From NCBI GenBank assembly GCA_934167365.1, contig CAKPKU010000023.1, forward strand, positions 1-19,491: DNA of 19,491 nt. Direction: 5' to 3'. The stretch comes from an uncultured Clostridia bacterium. Its GTDB lineage: Bacteria > Bacillota > Clostridia > TANB77 > CAG-508. Shown here in pieces: positions 12,301-18,300 of the stretch (positions are counted from its first letter, which is position 1; each line of letters starts with the position of its first letter). The notes under the pieces were generated by a model. That model was given only the letters and a program-made list of their open reading frames with translations, was not told where the DNA came from and did not search any database. A program made the position numbers and the translations under genes.

Positions 12301-15300
12301 ACTTGAATAATTTGTACCTACTTTGTTTACAACAATTGTAGTTTTACCTTCTGTAACACCTGTTACTAAACCTGTGGCAGATACACTAGCTATTGAGTTA
12401 TTATCAGATGAATAATTCATAGCACTATTATCAATAACATCTTTTAATACATTAAATGTTTTATTTGTTACTATAATTTGATGTGTTTCTCCTTTATGTA
12501 TTACTATATTATTTGTATTTAGTCCAACTTCTTCTCTTCCAACTAATACTGGTGTTGAAGTAGTATTATATAATTTGTTTCCAAGTGCTCCTGTTGAGCC
12601 TAATCCCCATGTATATACAAATCCTTCATTATTGATAAATGCTCCATTTTCTATTCCTGCCTCAATAAACATTACATTTGTAATTTTATCATTTTTCTTT
12701 GGTAATACTTGAGATGTTTGTTGCATTGTTGCTAATTTATAATTTGAATTACTTCCCCATACATAAACTTCTCCATTATTTAGTAATGCCATTGAAAAAT
12801 CTTTACCTGCAACTAATTGATTAATATTTGTTAATTCACTTTGACCATTAGCATCTTTTATTAATATTGGTGTTTCTGCATTATTTGTTGTTCCTATACC
12901 AAGTTGTCCTTTTGCATTTTCTCCAATTGCATATCCTTTTCCATCATTTGTTAAGAATAATGCATAATTTTCTCCTTCAGATGCTCTTAAAATATTAGTC
13001 AAGCCTAAATTTGTTAAGTCATCAATTTTAATAACTTCCCCATCTTTATTTACTGCATAATTAGCAGTTATATCAATAATATTTTTTAAGCTTCTTACAC
13101 GTTTTGCGTAATTGCCATAATTTTTACCTACAATCCATACATTACCTTCAATATCTAATGCTATTGTTCTGTATGTACCTCCTGCAACTTTAACTATATT
13201 AGCTAAAACTGCTCCATCTTCTTTAATAATTTGAACAGGTGCATTTCTATCAGATGTTGTACCATCTCCTAATTGCCCATAACCATTATGACCAAAAGAC
13301 CATACTGTTCCATCTTCTTTTACTGCTATTGTACTGTAATATCCAACAGAAATATCTATTACATTTTCTAAATTAGCTACCTTTACAGGAGAAGCTTTTC
13401 CATTATTATCTCCTGTTCCTAGCTGTCCATTTGTGTTTTCTCCCCATGTCCAAACTGTTCCATCAGCTTTTAAAGCTACTGTATGTGTATTTGACATTTG
13501 AACTTCTGGTACTGCAACTTTTCCTGTTGGTACTACATTTACATATACTATTGCAGATTTATTTGAGGTAGTATGTGTTACAACAATTTCTGTTTTACCA
13601 ATACTTTTACCTGTTATAGTTCCATCACTTGATATTGTTGCAATTTTATCATTTAATGATTTATACACAATATTTGATGAATCAACTTTGTCATTAATTA
13701 AGTTAAACTTGTTATCTAAAGATGCACTTATTTTTGTATTATTATTTTGCTCTAATGTTATATTGTTTGATGTTACATGTACATATGTATCTCCAATTAC
13801 TTCAAATTTACTTGAATTATCAAATGTACCATTTCCTAATTGTCCATTTCCATTATATCCAGATGTATATACAAAACCTGCATTATTAGATATTACTGAA
13901 TGATATGAACCAGTACTAATATTTTTTATATTATTTGTATCTACTGTAACAGTTGCTATTACTGCATTTTTATCATCGTTTAAACCTAATTTACCATAAC
14001 CATTATATCCACAAGCATATAGTGTTCCATTTTCAGATCTCATTAAAATACTACAATTAGTTGTTACAATTTCTACTATGTTTTCAATTGGAGTTTTTAT
14101 AAAGTCTCCATTTTCATCTTGCTCTGTTCCTTCAATTAATACTTGTACTGGTACTGATGAATTTGATGTATTACCTTGACTTAATTGTCCGTAACCATTA
14201 TATCCCCATGCCCATACATGTCCATTTGCATCTAAAGCATAGTAATAATTATCTTTAGCTGTAATTTCAACAATATTTGATAATCCACTAACCCTTGTTG
14301 GATTACTTCCTATGTACCACACTGTTCCATCTTCTGCTAATAAAATACTTCCAGAAACTTGAACAACTTTACTATAAAAGTTTAATTTTGTAGGTGTTTC
14401 TGTATATTTGTATCCCCATGTATAAAGCTCTCCATTTGTATTTATTGCATAACTTGTGCTTCCAAATGTATAAACATTTTTTATATTTTCCAAACTATCA
14501 ATTCTTGTTGGTATAGTCTTTTGTATTTTTGTGTTATCTCCTAATTGACCATAGCTATTTTCTCCCCAAGACCATACTTTTCCATCAGAATCAAGTATTA
14601 AATTGTAATTATCTCCTGCTGAAATATCAATTATATTATTCATTTCTTTTTCAATCATTGCAGTTGTAGTTACTATTGATCCATCATCTGATGTAGATTC
14701 AATAATTTGTATATATTGTCCTTTTTTAACTTGTGTAGGCTCTGTATATTTTATACTGCTAGCTACACCATTTCCAATTTGACCATTTGAATTTTCTCCC
14801 CATGCCCATACTGTTCCATTTTGTTTTAATGCTAAAGAATGTAAATGACCAGATTGTACTTTTTCAGCAACATCATTGTTGTCGCTTATTACATTAACTT
14901 CAAACCTTGTTTTATCATCACTATTATTAGATTTTACAATTATATATGTTTTTCCTAAACCAGTAGCTGTTATTCTTCCTGTGTTTTCATCAACTACTGC
15001 AACACTTGCATCTAAAGTTTCATATTTAAATCCTGTATTGTCAGAAACATCATATAATAAGTTAAATCCATATACTGTTTCAGGATTAATTTGATAATTT
15101 GGATTTGAAAGTTTTAATGTTACAGATCTATCAGCTAATTTTATATATTGATTTGATATAAGCTCTAATTTTTCTGCTGATGTTGTAGATCCATTTCCTA
15201 GCTCTCCATATCCATTATATCCAATGCTCCATACAGTACCATCATTTTTTGCAACTTCTGTGTTATATATTCCTCCAGAAACAAGCATTACATCTTCAAA

Positions 15301-18300
15301 ATCATTACCTTCACTATCTTTCATATATGTAGCTAGACCTTGCGTTTCCTTATTTCCTGTTGCAAGTTGAGAATAATTATTTAATCCCCATGCTATTACT
15401 TTTTCATCAGAAGTTACTGCATAACCTGAATAATAACCTTCATTTATTGATGTTATATTTGCCATTTCTCCATTTACTGTTTGCATTTGTTGTGGAATTG
15501 GTCCACTTACAGTTGTTAGTGCATTATTTGCATTGTTTCCAAATCCCCAAACAGTACCATCTAGTAATAATACAATAGTTGAATTTACTTGACTTGCAGA
15601 TACTTCAGCAACATTTTCTATTAAATTATTTTTAGTAAATGTTACTTTATTTCCTGTTGTTCCATCTCCTAAATTACCATATGCATTATATCCTGAAACC
15701 CATAAGTTATTATCACTGTCGATTGCAAAACTTGATTGGTTTCCTGCTTTAATTTTTGTTATTTTTTCAAGTGAGTCCACTTTTGTTGGTAAATATCTTG
15801 CCGTAGTATCTCCAACACCTAGTGCACCATATCCGTTATATCCCCATCCATATACATTTCCATCTTTGTCTACTGCAAGTGAATATGAATCTCCTGCTGA
15901 AACTGCAATAATATTTTCTAATACACCTGATCCATCTGGAGATTTAACCTGAACTTTTGTATAAGAGGTTGCTGTATCTCCTGTACCTAATTGTCCGTAT
16001 TTATTATATCCCCAAGTCCATACATGTCCATCTTTATCTACTGCGACAGTATGGTTATATCCTAGTGCTATTTGAACTATATTATTTATTCCTGTATATG
16101 TAGGTAATATTTTATTTATATTATCTCCAGTTCCTAATTGACCATTTCCGTTGTATCCGTAGCTCCAAACCTCCCCATTAGATTTTAAAGCCACAGTTGC
16201 ATAATTACAACTTTCAATTTGTGGGAATGTTATATCTTCATTTCCTAGAACATACACATCCACACTTGATTTTTGATTTGTTATTTTATCTGTAACAGTC
16301 AATTGTGTTTTCCCCTTTTTAACAGATGTAATTACACCTGTATTTTCATCAACAGTTGCTATTGAAGTATTTTTTATTGAGAATTTAAAATCATAGCTGT
16401 CTACTTCATTATATAGTAGGTTAAATCCTGCTACCATTCTTGCTGTTGCATTTTTAGTTTTATTTAAACCTTTAATTCTTATAGGTGATTCATCAAAACA
16501 AATTCTTGAATTACTTATACAAACAAATTCATTTTTGTTTGCAGTAGAGCTATCTCCAACTTGACCACCATTATTTCTTCCTATTGCATATACTTTACCA
16601 TCATTTCTTGCAACAGTTATATTATCTAATGATGCTGATACATCAAATATTTCATCTATTAAGTCTCCATTTTCACTATATTTTAGATCTATTGGTAGTA
16701 TTACTGAATCATTATTACCGTTTGCTAATTGTGAATATCCGTTATAACCCCATGTAACGGCTTTTCCATCTTTTGTAACTGCAATAACATTTTCATTCCC
16801 TGCCTTAATTGATTTAATATTTGTTAAATATGTAACTTCTGAATCATCTGTAATATTTTTAATTACTTTTTCAAATGTATATCTTGTATTTTTTGTATTA
16901 TCTCCTAAATTGCCATATCCATTATATCCACTTGAATATACATTTCCATTTGAATCTAATGCTATTATTGAATTATTTTCTACTGCAACATCTACTATAT
17001 TTTCTAAAGATATTACAGGTGTTGGAACATATAAATTTGATGTATTTGCTGTTCCTAATTGTCCATAGCCATTATATCCCCATGTATATAAATTTCCATT
17101 TCCATCTAATGCTGTTGATGTTTGATTTTTACTATCAATTTTTGTTATTCCTTTTAATCTTACTTTTACAGGTGTTGATTTTGATACACTTGTTCCATCT
17201 CCTAGTTGTCCATTTCCATTATATCCCCATGTGTAAACTTGTCCCTGTTTTGTTAATGCCATAGAATTGTAACTACTTGCAGATATTTGAATAATATCTG
17301 ATAGCTCTTCAATTTGTTTTATTTCCAAATTGTTTCCACTTCTACCTAATTGACCATTACCATTTGATCCAAAAGAATATACTTTTCCATCTTTTGTAAG
17401 TAGTAATGTATGGCTTTCTCCTGCTGATATATCAACTACATTTTCAATATTTATTTTAGTTGGTTTATATCTGTTTGAAGTATCTCCTGTACCTAATTGT
17501 CCAGAGCTATTTACTCCCCAAGTCCATACTGTTCCATCTGATTTTAAAGCAACTGTATATTGTGTACCACTTACAATTTTTGGCATTGCTATGTCATTTT
17601 TTCTTAAAACTTCAACATCTATAATTACTTTTGTTGTTAATTTATTTGTAGAAACTTCAATTTTAGTTTTGCCAAATTTTTGACCTGTAACTTTTCCATT
17701 TGCATCTACTGATGCTATTGAAGAATCCAAGCTTCTATAAGAAATTTGCTCATTTTCAACTACTGATACTAATAGGTTAAATCCTAAATCTGTTGCTGCT
17801 TCTATATTTTTAGTAGGATTTTGTTCCAAATTTAGTATAATACGTTGATTATCAACATTAAATGTTGCATCAGATATATTTGTTGGATTAATTGTTGTTG
17901 TTATTGAATCATTTCCCATTTCTCCATTTGCATTATATCCTACTGTATATACTAAACCTAAATCATCTGCTATTGCTGATGTTTGAGCTGTTACATTTTT
18001 TGTTGCTGAAATTGTTATTATGTTTTTATCAACTTGTACTAGCTCTAAAGCTGTTCTATTAGCTGTATCTTTTGTATATAACTGTCCTAAATTATTATAA
18101 CCTGTTACATATATTCCTGCTTCGCCATTGTCATGCTCTTTAACACTTACTGTTGTTTGATATCCTACTGCTGATATATGTTTAGCATCATCAATAGGAG
18201 TACCATCAGATTTAACCATTTGTACAGGTAATATTTTTGATATTGTAGTATTATCGCCTAATTGACCATATCCATTATATCCAACTCCCCATACTGTTCC

